Shown here: positions 36,701 to 49,464 of the stretch, piece by piece | How the letters are laid out: each line of letters starts with the position of its first letter | Position numbering within the stretch: the first letter of the stretch is position 1 | NCBI GenBank assembly: GCA_910589415.1 | Contig: OU342630.1 | Coordinates: 69,746,186 to 69,810,185 of the forward strand | Origin: Malachius bipustulatus | Taxonomy: Eukaryota > Arthropoda > Insecta > Coleoptera > Melyridae | DNA length: 64,000 nt | Direction of reading: 5' to 3' | The notes under the pieces: model-generated | Told to the model about the DNA's origin: nothing | What the model saw: only the letters and a program-made list of their open reading frames with translations | Databases searched by the model: none | Position numbers and translations under genes: made by a program

Positions 36701-38279
36701 TTGGTCCACGTTTTGATCACATGTATGAAATCTTGCATCCTTTCCCCACCCAGTACCTACTTTTACTCTGAAACTTCCTATTTCTTCGAGCCTAGTTAGC
36801 TTGCTTTCAAAGATACCAGGACTTTGATTCCGATTTTTTTACGTCTAGTCTTCTTTGACTGCATGGTAACTTTCTAGATTTTAGAAACATACAGAATTTT
36901 CTTTGATGACGTGGATTATGTTTATAAACCAAAGTAAATCGCTAAGATTACAGCTTATGTAACGTTGATTTTTTTCCATTTTAATTTGCGGTCTTTGGAA
37001 AATTAATGAAAATGTTACGAGTATGCATATATACAATAAATAATTAGAGCTCCAGATGGCTATTCATGAAGAAAATAATCAAGCAAAACCACCCTTCCGA
37101 TATAAGATGACACGTCTGCGGTTTCCGATCGACCTTGATTCTGGAAATGAGGTTCCATTTTCCAAGATAAATTGAAAATTAAACTATCTAAATTTGTTTT
37201 CAATTTCAATGTCAATTATGATGAGAGAATTGACGTCCAATACCAAGGAAAGACCTTGAAGACTTATTAAAATCCAATAATATTTATTTCTTATTGTACC
37301 TATAATAAAGGGCGGCATATTTAAATTATAGTTATAATTAGAAATATAATTACTATATAATGTCAGCGTTTACATAGGTATTGATTAAGTTACACCTAAT
37401 TGACTTTATAATAACAACAGTAGCTAATAATTATTGTTACACTGTCCTGTTTAAGTTATAACGAAACAACACAAGTTAAACATAAAGTTGAGTATAAAGT
37501 AATTGCAACTCTGTAACTAGCCTGCTAGCCTAGTTTTTTTAGACGAAACAAAGGCAAACCCACAAATTAATTGCCGGCTGAAATTTATTTATGCAGGTTT
37601 GTTCCCCCCTCATCAGAGATGCTTAAAGTGCCAAATTATTACAAATTACCTTTAGGCGTTGACCGCCATCTTGAATTTAGGGTTTGTTTTTCCTCATTAT
37701 CTCAGTAGTTTTTAACTTTTGGTCAAAGACACCCATAACCATGAATATGGGAAATTTAATTCTCTATATTTTATGTTGGTATAGATCAAGAGGGAGCCAA
37801 GACTAGCTCTCTCTGCACCAGAGCCTGCTGTTCTGCTAGCACTACGCGACCTCTACTCATTAATAAACAAGGACAGTATGGAGGAACATGTACGACGCTG
37901 GCAAATATCCCGTCCAACACTCAGTGGTTGGCATCTAGAGCGGGCACTGAGAACTAAACAAACATCTCCATACGATAGGATTCAACCCTAACCCACTATT
38001 CAGGGAATGCCACACGAAGAAGAAGATACTGTGGAATATAGGTATCCTATGCCGTTATCCTTCACTCTTCGCACTTTTCGTGGATCTATGCTTCTTGGCT
38101 CACATTAGCCAAGCCTTAACGACCTCTCTGGTACCCCTCCGGCTGCCATGATTCAGTTCTTCTGAGCCTGGGATGGCTTAGGGAGATACGCCACTAGGGA
38201 AAAGAGAAAGCACAATGGGCCACCTGAGGCCTCAGTGTAGCGAACTTATTGTTCTGCTCTCCCAAGAATCAAGAATCCA
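33735..38279. other. Intergenic with diverged foldback-family fragments
   Basis: Segments near 34170-34240, 35200-35400 and 35640-35880 carry diverged versions of words from the 858-2778 family (CATATTTCAGCAAT, TATAAGAGCTATCGACTTGACG). A tandem CATTATCGAGAAA word occurs near 34550. No gene is supported apart from the unassigned open stretch at 37785-37991. Confidence 0.4.
37785..37991 (+). other. Open stretch of 68 codons, GC-richer, unassigned
   Basis: Open from after a stop at 37782 to TAA at 37989, with an internal ATG at 37878. It reads EPAVLLALRDLYSLINK, then EEHVRRWQISRPTLSGWHLE. Base content is clearly higher in GC than the flanks, and the encoded text looks protein-like, but there is no splice or promoter signal and I do not recognise it. 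It could be a relic of a transposon protein or an unannotated exon; the GC-rich block continues to about 38260. Confidence 0.3.
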
Positions 38280-38640
38280 GATAGGGATATGTAAGCCGTT
38301 TTCCAATACCTTGAGCCCTTCTCAACATTATAAGTACGCTAGTATAAAAATTCACTTGTTTTTAACTCTTAAACTGATCACTTCATTGAGCTCCAACTGT
38401 AAAAACGATCCTTGTTGTATTTTTTTAGACAATTTTAAAACATAATAACATATTGGGTGTCCCATTAAAAAAAAAAAAAACAAAGTTGGGTATTCTATCT
38501 AAAACAGGTGGGAAAATATTATGTGCGCTATTTGTAGACCGAATTTAATTTGACAATTTTCTTGTTAACTTTTTTTGTATTAGTCATATTTGAGTGAAAA
38601 CAAGCTGGACAATGAAAAGTCAGCCACCCTGTATAGAACA
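38280..38640. repeat. Half copy of a foldback family
   Basis: Words such as GGGATATGTAAGCCGTTTT, TTCACTTGTTTTTAACTC and GGGTGTCCCATTAAAA match the right arm of the 16197-17074 element. No left partner is seen, so this is a truncated copy. Confidence 0.55.
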
Positions 38641-39903
38641 ATAATTATTAGCTGGTTAAAGCTCATTTACTGAACTCAGTTACTTTGGCACAACATTTTC
38701 ATGTTTATTGTATGCTAAATTGGCCATAAATATCATCTGATTATGCCTCTCGTGGAATTTACACTCGAATAATCAAACCTCCATTTTACCATTTAACACA
38801 AGTTGAATCAAACTGCCATAAACAAGAGTTTCATCTCACCTTCGGTTCTGCGGAGGAGGACGGAATGCTTGTTTACTTTACCAGGAAATCCATATCTCCC
38901 TCGTGGTTCAAAAGAATTAGGAACAACATATCATAATAAGAATATATTGTAAACTCTGTCATCATGAAAGCTGTTTCAGAGAAAAGCGGTCTAACGTAAA
39001 ATCTCTAAAAAGGGCGAGAAAGATAGGATGAAACCTGGAATAATGACTAATTTTGGCCGCTTTGAAAATTTATAAATAAATGTGATTTATGAAAATTGCT
39101 TAAATTGCCCTTTTCAAGGTAAGTTAAATGAGTTCATTACACTGCGATGAATAATAATTTGAATCTTTTTAAGGACTTTGAACTTGTAAAGCTGTTATCG
39201 CAATTAAGATATACCGATCTTTTTTTTTTGTATCTCTCATCGTTGCGATCTTAAGAAGTAGAGGAGATACAGGGTCAGTTAAATTAGAGAAAAGTTCATC
39301 GGTCTTATTGTGTAGATAAGACAATGACAAAGTCGCTCCACTCTTTATTTTTTTTTATTTAATTATGATCTCTGAGAATTGGCTCATTCTAGCCAGCTTC
39401 AAGTTTACTATTAAAGCATCAAAAAAATGCACTCATAGCTCGCCGAGTCGTTCTTGTGGCCGCCAGATTGGTTTTCCAAGTCATTCTCGGTATTAGTAAG
39501 ATCAGATAAAGAGAAAATCTATCATAATATGAAAAAAAAATTAACATTTTTATTTAGATTAAAAAAATATATATTTTTCACCAAATGGCCTCCAATTATT
39601 GCCATATATGACTTTTTATGACAGTTTGTAAGAAAAGTTATTTAAAAAAAAAATATATTTTGAATTGCGTAGATTTTATGGCAAAGGATACCAGAAAATA
39701 TTGAAAAAGTACAATTTTTAAATAGCTGAGAGCTTTGTCGAGCTCGCTTAAAATTGTCGCATAAGGTGCGCGATGGTCAGCAAAACATAATAAAGAAATT
39801 ACAAAGCGTTGGCACATGCGGAGGTGTTTTTTGATTGGAGATATTTTTTTTTATATTCCTGACATGTGTCAGAATTAAAATCATGATTGATTCCGCACTG
39901 TAT

Positions 39904-39992
39904 TGCCGTGGTCCATGGAAATTTGTTCCAAACGTTTCGTCTACTACTGCGAACGACGACACATTAGAAGGAATTCTCCATGGACCACGGCA
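39904..39992. repeat. Inverted repeat TGCCGTGGTCCATGGA
   Basis: A perfect 16-bp arm at 39904-39919 is matched by TCCATGGACCACGGCA at 39977-39992, with a 57-bp loop. Function unknown; the arms look like MITE ends. Confidence 0.6.
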
Positions 39993-40364
39993 GAATAGCT
40001 CCGAATGTTAATGGGACGTTTAATTGTGGTTCGTGCAGTCAGATTTCGAAGCTTGGCACCAATCACATAATTCGGAATCCTACCGGCAGTCAAGGAAACA
40101 TCAATTGAAAAAAAATTACTGGCTGTTTTGCTCTGAAAATACCAAAAAGCAGCCTCAATGTCAATGTCTTTTTGCGAAGAAGTGCGATAATTCGATTTTT
40201 TTTTAAACGGCAGAAACTAGCACACCTAAGTTTCGGAGAGTAGGTATACAGGGTAGATAGAACAGTTCAATAAATCTTTCAGTTTTGAGTTTTGAAAAAA
40301 ATGCCAAAACAAGTCAATGTTATAATAATTTAATTTACTTTATATTGATTACAAAAATTTATAC

Positions 40365-40880
40365 AGGGAGTTCAATCCAATAAGAATTGTTTTTACAGTT
40401 GAAGTTTAAATTGAGTAGGTTGTGATTAATAAATTAACAAGTGAAAATCGCCATTTCCCATTTTCAAAGCCACTTTTATTGTAAAAGGCTGAAGATATTG
40501 GGACACGACATGTTATCTTAACTTTTCATCTGGTATTCTATTGTGTATTTGAAATTTCTATACAGGATGATGAAAATTATCAGTTTTTCATCTCCTGTAT
40601 AAAAATTTCACCTTCATTATAGGATAGTTAATAAAAAGTCAAAATAGGGACAGGTAAGTCGTTTTCCGATATTTTGAGCCAGTTTTTTCTTTAAGCCGCT
40701 TTGAAAAAAAATGCGATTTTCATTTGTTTATAACTCATAACCTTGCTAATTTAATAATTTAATAATAATTTAATAATTTAATAATGCTCAATTTCAGCTG
40801 CGACTGTAAAAAGCATTCTTATTTGATTTTCTCAGACAATCTAATAATAAAACAATATACAGGTGTCCTATTCAAAAAAA
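40365..40880. repeat. Degenerate foldback of the 16197 family
   Basis: The left half contains TTTTTACAGTTGAAGTTTAAA and AACAAGTGAAAATCGCC; the right half contains the inverse words TTCATTTGTTTATAAC and CGACTGTAAAAAGC. The termini are eroded. It lies next to the compact element at 40930-41100. Confidence 0.6.
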
Positions 40881-40929
40881 ATATATATACAATGTTGTCA
40901 TTATATACTGAGCCAAGGAACACCATATA

Positions 40930-41100
40930 CAGGGTGTTAATGAATAGGTGTTAAACTTAAAGGGCATGTAGGAAGAACTTCAACACCCTGTATCTCGAAA
41001 ACTGAAGCTCCAACGACCCATGTCTACAGCAAACTTATCGCCTATTTTTGCATTTCCTACATGCCCTTCAAGTTTGTAACGCCTATTCAGTAACACCCTG
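40930..41100. mobile_element. Compact 171-bp MITE with CAGGGTGTTA ends
   Basis: CAGGGTGTTAATGAATAGG on the left and the inverse CCTATTCAGTAACACCCTG on the right, flanked on both sides by TATA. The inner arms AAGGGCATGTAGGAA and TTCCTACATGCCCTT pair. Centre near 41000. The smallest complete CAGGGTG-ended unit in the window. Confidence 0.82.
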
Positions 41101-42090
41101 TATAAAATATTTTTTCTTCAAACGTCAGTAAATCAGACATTACTCGACTCAGTAGCCGGTCTCAAAGTTTCACTTTTCCTCCGCCGGAGCTAAAGTGGTG
41201 CCATAGCAACATCAACATACAAACACATAGCTACCTGTATTAAGAATCAACTATTGAAATTTTATTAATGTAGGCCCGTATACCTATTCATCAATAAAAT
41301 TCAACCTAAGATATGAAAACTCTCTAGTTTATTATTATCTAACAAGGTTAAAAGGAATTTGGTATTAATCAAACATAATCTTTGGAAAATCTACACCGAA
41401 ACGAAGTAATTCTGTGAAACGTCATAATTATACCCGAAGCCGGACGGTCGACAGTCGACTTCAGTCGAGTCGAACTCGTGCTCGGCTCAGTCGGCTCAAA
41501 CGTCAGAAAAAAAGTTGGGTTATTGCGAGGTAAACAGAAATAATTATTATTATTCCGTATTGAAATTTGAATATTGAACACAAGGATAATAATTATAACC
41601 ATATACCTAGGTACATAAAGGAATCCAACATCTTATATTTTTATTATTAGGTAGGTATTAGTGCACATAGGTACCTACCTACAATGACCTACATATTATT
41701 TAACATTCAACTTCTGACTGACTGGCATCATCATTAACAGAAAATGAAAAAATTGACCAAGCAGGGTCTAGCAAGAGGTAGGTAGATGTTATCATTAATT
41801 TTATAACTTACTTACAAACTTTTATAACGTTTTTAATTTTGATTTTGCGATGATTAGTAGTTTAGTTACATAATTATTATTTTATTATTTTTCTTTAATA
41901 ATTTCAATAATAATTTCTCGATGTTCATCACTGACGTTGATGACAGTATCAATTTGACAGCGCCGCGTTTCTATAGAAGCAGCCCATACTCCATACTCAC
42001 CTACTTATACCAGTCCAAACCTTTTGAAAATTCGCTTTCCTTCAATTAAAAATGATGTTCTTGCTTAAATTTGCCCACGTTTGAAGAAAA

Positions 42091-42226
42091 AATAGTATAT
42101 TTTATTTGGAGGAAAAGTGACTTTTCATGGCTTGCTCTCTATTATCAGCCTCACTTCGTTCGGCTGATAAACACGAGCGCGCCATGAAAAGTGTCACTTT
42201 CCCTCCGTATAAAATAATATACTATT
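42091..42226. repeat. Palindrome around GTGACTTTTCATGGC
   Basis: AATAGTATATTTTATTTGGAGG and GTGACTTTTCATGGC on the left are mirrored by GCCATGAAAAGTGTCAC and the TATACTATT region on the right. The loop holds ATTATCAGCC and its inverse GGCTGATAA. About 136 bp, MITE-like. Confidence 0.65.
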
Positions 42227-43608
42227 GACATCAATAGAAATAAAATTGACCTGTTTTTCTATTTTTCCCAAACTCAAAACTGAAAGATTTATTGGGCCGT
42301 CGTCAGACTTTCTAGCTACGCCGTATAGATAGTAGACGGGGAGAAGATATTATTCGACATTTAGTGGAATAAACCACGCCAGCCAACTTGATGGTTTTCC
42401 AAAATAATTATTCTCCAATATGGTTGTAGGTAGGTATAGTCGTCAAATAAACGTTTTTTAGAATCGATATTGACCGGCAGAGGAAAGATGCAGAAATGCA
42501 AGCCCGCAAGGGACAGTCATCAAACTTCACAAGTCGAAATATCTACGTCTTGATTGCAGAATTTTAAAAGAACAGCAACAATACTGAGATTCCTTATTGA
42601 TGTATCTCCATATCTGAGAGCTACGGTAAAATAAAAACTCAGAATTTCAAACGATTTTTCGCCCAGAATTTTTGGGAAGTTATACATATTTCATTTGATA
42701 AAAGTGTCCCTTCTTCACGCATCAGCTTATAAAGATTGATTGCATTGGCATAGATAGTTCTCAGGTTTTATTGAGGTGATCGTTTTTGGGGGTCGATTTT
42801 TCCAAAATCGTTCAAAAAGTAAGGCTGGGCATAATAATATTGTTATTTATTTTATTCAAGCAATTAGACGCAGATAAAAAATATTGCACGCAACAAGTTA
42901 TTTGGTACTTTAGATAAAAGATACTTTGGAATTTTTTCAAGTGGGTTGCGTTATCAATCATTTCTCGAGATTCCTTTGCCTACTGTCTGTGTTATTATTA
43001 GAGTCATCTCCAAGTATTGCATGTAGATTTGAAATGATTTATTAATCATCAATCATAACAAATCTTATTAGTAGCATTAACTTTCGACAAAAATTTATGG
43101 TGAAGCTTACGCATAATGATTCAATTAATTGTTTTGTCCAGTTTATTTTTTAATCATTTATTATTAATTTAGCAAGCTAAAACCCTTTTTAATGATTACT
43201 TTGATCAATAGTGATTAAGCACATTGTTTAAAATGATTTTATTATCGTTGAATATTGATTGTTAATAATATTAATATTAATTTTTATTATTTCTTATTAG
43301 GAACTAGTATGATAATAATAATAATTATTATTTGGGCGTATACAATCTTGTTTATATGAGGTTTATTAAAAAAAAATAGTAAAGAAAAAATTATGGTAGG
43401 TAATAAATAATATGCCAAATTGTCACAATCTGCCACATATACGAATTTTTAAATTCGTTGAAATTCTGAATTTAAACATGCTGCAATCGTCCTTACTTAT
43501 TAAATTAAAAACCTCCAAATTCCAGTTTGTTCCTGTGTCAATATTTGAACAATGAATTTCAGACAGTTTCAAACTATTCGTTGTCGTAGCAACAAGGACC
43601 AAATCGAA

Positions 43609-43636
43609 TGACGTCAGAGGAAGCTCCATGACGTCA
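43609..43636. promoter_or_regulatory. Two CRE-type TGACGTCA sites 20 bp apart
   Basis: Perfect TGACGTCA palindromes at 43609-43616 and 43629-43636, exactly 20 bp apart start to start (about two helical turns). They lie beside a GC-rich block (to about 43740) in otherwise AT-rich DNA. CREB/ATF-type bZIP factors bind this word; whether it is a live enhancer or promoter is inference, and no transcript is evident nearby. Confidence 0.4.
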
Positions 43637-43739
43637 CTACTGATAAAAGAACCCTGAAACTAGGTCATGTTCCTGAAAGTAGGTCAGTGGCCGCAACGGC
43701 GGGGTCGAAGCGCTCTTGCCAGGGCTGACTCGTTTCCGA

Positions 43740-45887
43740 GGTTAGTCTGTGTTCCAATAGATCATACATTAAAGCATGCGAAATCATTGTAAATAATTTT
43801 TTTAGTGGAAAGCACCTAAAAATTTAAATTTAATACATTTTTTCTTGATTTTATGGTTAAAATGGGTTAAAGATTGATGTAATCACAACTAGTCTGGCTG
43901 TAGTAGGCATACTAACTCTGGAGTTAAGGTAAACTAAAACTTTCATAGACTACCAGGACCTTATTTATTATAGTTGAAAAAATATACCTAAAGTGTGAGG
44001 GAGTTTTTAGATTTTAACAAAATGGGTGTTCTTTAATAAAAAATTCTAATAAAATCTTCCATTCTCATATTTAAGTCTATTACTAATTATTTACGTAAGG
44101 ATTAAGTCAGGTCAGGATATTTCCTGGAAATATCCAGATATTTGAACAACAATATCAGATACCTATACCTACAAAAAATGAAATTTTTGAGATGTTGGAA
44201 ACTATGTAAGAATAGGATTTTTCTTCTAGAAGAGGAATAATAAATTGTGAACAATCTTTTGGGATAATGAACCCAATAATATCATAACTAGAAATTCCTC
44301 AAGGGAAAAGAACGAGGAAGAGGAATAATGTTATAAAGACCAGAGAATCCTTAAAACCTTGTCGCAGTGAGAATTAGCTTTCATCTATTCAGCGAGTCCT
44401 TATAAGAAATCTAATATGTTCAGGCAGTTGGAGGACTCGTTCCGATTGTCTCTTGATTAATGAATGGAAGGATTTCTTTTTCGTTCCTGCTGATAAATTG
44501 CCCGTTTCTCTTCCGGCAGTTGCCGCTCTGATTTATAACAATGCTCGACGAGGACTTGTTTACATTAGTGGAAAACTGAGTGCTTTTATAAGAGTAGTTG
44601 TTGATAAACTTTGCATAGATATTAGGTAGGAACCTCGAGTATGATACGGAATTTCTTTTTCCCTTATGAAACGAATTTCATCATTGAAGAGGTTTTTTTT
44701 TCAGTTAACAGATTTTGTCATAAAATTGTTATGTTTTACGAAAAAAAAATTGTGTTAGAGTATTTCTAGTTTATTGAAACATTATAGAATTTCTTATTGG
44801 AACTATGGGCTTGAAATAAATCACCTCTTCAAATTTAAAGGATATTAAGTGGGTTAGTGGGTATATCTTCTGAAGGAAAATCTCAATTTCAAATAATTTT
44901 CCTGTACTTTATATAGAGAATTTTCCTTACTATATTCTATTAAAAATAGCATTTTGCACATTTTGTCAGGGTTGTCTATTTCTGCTATACCTACAATACA
45001 CGTTGTATAAAGTCATCATGCATCTTAAAAGTTTAAGCAACCAATTAGGAATTGTAAACAAAAATTGTCAGAAATTCTCCAGCTGGCTCAATAATATAAT
45101 ACACCGGAATGTTCTTACATGATAGAAACAAAGTTTAAAAAAAAAATTTATTCTTTTTTTGAAAAAAATAACATTTTCTTAACTGAGTGACATAAAGAAA
45201 CTCAATTTGAAGTCATATTTAATTTATTCACTGGAAAAATGTTTTTTTTCGGAAAAACGATTTCAATTTTTAAAAATATTATGATTTTTTCAGTTTTAAA
45301 GTTTAGATAAACGCCATTTTTACTGGAATTTCTAATCACAACAAGGATCTAGTGTATTCAAATTAAATTTTGAATAGCAGAAACTTATGACAAAAAAACA
45401 AAAATTTTCCAACATGCTGTGAACGTTTTTGTGGACGATAGATTTTACCATACTTGATTGTATACCTACTTGATTTTTTTTAACTTGTAATAAGTAATTC
45501 AAGTAATTTTTATTTATGTTAATAAATAACACAAAAAAAAAATCACGGGTCATAATTCTTTCAGAATTTACAAAAAAAAAATAACTTCCTTTTCAGATAA
45601 CTTCCTTCATCTCTGGTTTTAACTCAATTTTTTGTAAGCAACTCGATGATAAAATTCCTCTGCAGTGTCTTGAAATATTATCTGATTACCAACGTATACT
45701 ACCATTTTGTTTCGTTTAAGTAAATAATAATTTTACATCGTGGAAACCGATAGAAAGAAAAGACGTCAAAGACGTTGCAAGTTGCAATAGTAAATTATCA
45801 TCATTAGAAGGGTAGGTAAGTAAAGAGTTTATAGCAAGAATTCTTTATTATATCAGGTCTTCCAGGACGAGATTACATATAATGTAT
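43740..45887. other. Intergenic up to the LTR element
   Basis: No gene supported. Contains the repeat at about 45335-45450 related to 25126-25240. The last four bases, GTAT (45884-45887), are the target duplicate of the LTR element. Confidence 0.45.
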
Positions 45888-47579
45888 TGCAGCTTATTCG
45901 GGATGCCAATTGCAGCTTATTCGCGTTTTGATCTCAGCGCCAGCAAATGAAAGTTTAGCTGCGTGAGCAAAACAAAATTATAAAATCAGGGAATGTCGAA
46001 AGTAGCAGTAACGAGAGCTTGCAGTGCAAGCGAAGGGCAAAATGTTGTTTCGGCAAAACGATAATACTGCAAAAGAAACTTTCACGACAAATTTCTCTGA
46101 AGATAATGATGTTGAATAACTTGAAAACTGAATCAAATACTATCAGAGTGCTAGTTATTCTGCTGCTTTAATTATTTAAAAAGGTACACCCTATATATAG
46201 GTATCTAAGGTAGATTAGGGATGCCAAAGAGTTCTTCAGTTCTTATTAACTCGATTTGCTCGAGTTCTTATTTTTATTGTGCTACCTAAACTCTATGAAG
46301 AACTAATAAAAAGTAGATTTAGGGTTATAAAGATGTTAATGTGATTTTCAAAGAATAAGTTAAAATGGACAGATGTTTAATGAGCAAATTATGGTTTACA
46401 TTTCCTGTTTAATTAAAATCAAATAATTATCCTGTCTTATTTTAAAGGCTTTAAAATTGATATAAGTTTAAACAACCAGTTTGTTAATAAAAATAAAGGA
46501 TCCTTTATCTTGTACAGCTGTGTACAAAAGAATAAGATACTTCCGATATCATTTATATCGGGAAAGATAAAGTTCGTGAGTGATAATTAATTAATTTACT
46601 AAGTTAGCACTGATCTTCTAGTCCTTCCTCGTCATGATCGGTGAGATAAAATAAAAGACAACACTTACAGTTTCCGGGATGAAGCTGATTGAGGTAAAAA
46701 CTGTCTTTATTTTGACAGTAAAAAGGATATTAATAACTCCTGGACTTTGCTAGGTATGGTGCTTAATCAGGCATTGAAATCTCCAGAAGAAAACCAGCAG
46801 GTGTAGGGACCGCGCCCTGACGAGGCTCCTGGGGTTGAAAGGTCGTAAACAGCACTAGCACCGGGAAAATGTTCTGTTGTTATTGGAGATCTTCGAAATG
46901 TTGATTTATTTCACCTTGGATGAATGAAAACGGTGGAAGGATGAATTAGATAGTTGGAGAATAAAAATGGGCCATGCTCCCTTTGTTTCTTAGTTCAAGA
47001 TGGCTTCCTCGGTCGCAATAGGCAATCAATCCAGATAATTAGTAAATACCGGAGAAGACAAGGTATTTACCAAAGATAAAGGTAAGAGAAAGGTACCAGG
47101 TAAAGTTTAGATAAAATCCCAGAAGCTAAAAATAAGTAATAATCGAATTAAAACCTATCTTCAGAATATCCGTAATGGCGACTTACCCTGTATAACAGGC
47201 CTCGTACGGGAACGGTTAAAAGAATAATCTTTCCTGGTCGACAGGTAAAAAGGAAGTGAATTCAGTTCCGTGAACTTGAGAGGAAATCCGCCTTCGGTTG
47301 TTGAAAGGAGAAATGTCATGGGCAGATACTGAAATCTGATTGACAGTTGACAACTTATTTGGTTCCTGAAAGGAACTCGAAATCTAAGTGAAACGAAACG
47401 TGCAATGCCATCTAGTAGCGAATTATCCGGACAGCACCAGCGCCGGCATACGGTGTGGGTAGTCAGTTCAAAGATGCGATCTATATTGTAGAGAGTTGTA
47501 GGGAACTGTAATTTTACAATTCTCTTTAAAACGAGGGGAGCTTTGCAAGGAGGACAACAGGTGACGTATTCACGTTACA
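45888..47579 (-). repeat. 3' LTR
   Basis: 1692 bp, TG...CA. Equal in length to the other LTR and with no difference seen in any line compared. Near its plus-strand left end the word TTGCAGCTTATTCG occurs twice (about 45887 and 45910). Contains a TTGTACAGCTGTGTACAA palindrome near 46512. Confidence 0.93.
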
Positions 47580-47592
47580 CACCTCCCCTTAC
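47580..47592 (-). other. Polypurine tract
   Basis: The minus strand reads GGTAAGGGGAGGTG directly against the TG of the 3' LTR. This is the expected primer site for plus-strand DNA synthesis; one or two pyrimidines interrupt it. Confidence 0.75.
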
Positions 47593-48819
47593 CGATGCAA
47601 GAGAAAATTCAAAAACTAGAAGAAAATTCTAGTTCTTTCTATACCCGTAGAAGGGTATACATGAAGGTATGATTGTGGATGACCAACAAGGACAACACAA
47701 ATCGAAAAAGAGAGAGAATAGTGTTTTACAAAAACAAACTTTGTAAAAGTTTTCTACCATGTTTACTATTTGTTCAGATAATATCACACAGTTAGTCACT
47801 TTAACTAGCTATATAATATAAAAAGAAATATTTAACTCGCTCATGCAGATTAAATTTATAATTACAAAACCTTAATGCTAAGTAGATAAAAGAAAATGTA
47901 CATGCATTCTTTCTAGATAACATGCTACTAAGTTGATTATTATTATAAACACTTATAATTAGATATTGTATATACAAGAATTAAAATTAAGTTATAACAT
48001 TTCGGTATAACAGGCTCGCTGTTAATAGAGCTACGTTGTTCTGTTTGATGTTCAACCACCCATAGTTTTGAACACTACTTCAGCCTGGGGTTTCAAAAAA
48101 AACCGCCAACACCGAAGGACTAAGAAAATTGCTATGGGAGTTTTTTACACAAACTAAAACTCTCGGAAACAGGGCTGCTACTCGATAGAATGGACAACTA
48201 AATAAATCCAGAAATTCTGACTTCATCATAAAAAGTCAAGGTAACGGAATAGATACAATTAGACATATATACAGAGATTGAGGTATTCGCAAACATATGC
48301 GAATGGGAAGAGATAATGTACATAATTTTCATTCCTTACAATGAAAATAGATAGGGGAAGATATAAATGTAAGAAAACGAGATGTAGATAATTCTACTCC
48401 TTTATGGGAAAGTTTCGAAATAGATAAGTAGTTGTTCTAACTACTACTAGTTACAAGGGGACAAAACTAAGATAATTGGTCAAATTGATCGCTAAGAATC
48501 ACTTTACGTGTCCTTGTCGGACAAAATCTCAAAGGTCATACGGAACAAATTACTTGGATACTTCCAATAATCACTTCAAGAAATCATCAATAATCGCCTG
48601 GATTACTAGATATTCATCAAAGACACAGTAAGATAGCTCAATCACTCGGAAAGATAAGACGAAATGGGAAAACCATTTTCATCACTGAGGTAGGGGTATT
48701 TGATATCAGTGTTCAGATTCCTTTACATCAGCACTGAATATCTAAGGCCACCTTTGCAAATTCAGAACTCGAATTCACATAGATTTCTATTTTCCATCTG
48801 GGAAAATATTCGCAGAGAA

Positions 48820-49150
48820 GATAATGATTAGCTATCATTTCATTATGAAGCTAATAGGTAAAGGTATTAAGGTAAGATAAGATAATTTCTTTTCTTCATT
48901 GAAAAGAATATCTAAGATAAGCATTAGCCACCATTTTATTATGGTACTAATAGATAAGGTAAGATAAGATAATTTCTTTCCTTCATTGAAAAGAATATCT
49001 AAGATAAGCATTAGTCACCATTTTACTTTGGTGCTAATAAATAAGGTAAGGTAAGATAATTTATTTTCTTCATTGCAAAAGAAATATCTAAGATAAGCAT
49101 TAGCCACCATTTTATTGTGGTGCTAATAGATAAGGTAAGGTAAGATAAAA
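48820..49150. repeat. Tandem array, 87-89 bp period
   Basis: CTAAGATAAGCATTAG recurs at 48912, 48999 and 49088, plus a diverged earlier unit. Each unit holds a hairpin of ATTAG-CCACCAT / ATGGT-CTAAT type with a TTTATT loop, next to a GATAAGGTAAG stretch. The conserved hairpin suggests an RNA structure in the element's genomic transcript. Confidence 0.8.
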
Positions 49151-49153
49151 GGG

Positions 49154-49464
49154 AATCTGCTGTCTTTTGATTGGACAAGCAGAGCAGTTTTCACTTTAGC
49201 ACATAGCAGGGCGGAAACTGTCGGGAAAGCACCCGTCTTTAAAAGAGATGGTAAGTAAGATAAAGATAACCTGTTGTCTCTTGTTTGGACAAACAGGGCA
49301 GTTTTCTCTTTAGCCTAAAGCAGGGCGGAAACTGTCGGGAAAGCACCCGTCTTTAAAAGAGATGGTAAGTAAGATAAAGATAACCTGTTGTCTCTTGTTT
49401 GGACAAACAGGGCAGTTTTCTCTTTAGCCTAAAGCAGGGCGGAAACTGTCGGGAAAGCACCCGT
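49154..49464. repeat. Tandem array, 114 bp period, three copies
   Basis: TTGGACAA occurs at 49171, 49285 and 49399 with nearly identical surroundings. Each unit carries CCTGTT...AACAGG and CAGTTTTC...GGAAACTG inverted pairs and GGGAAAGCACCCGT. Copies two and three look almost identical, implying recent expansion or constraint. Confidence 0.83.

Noticed and set aside
48820..49464. CRISPR-like array
   Set aside because: Eukaryotic context, contiguous long repeats without unique spacers, inside an LTR element.
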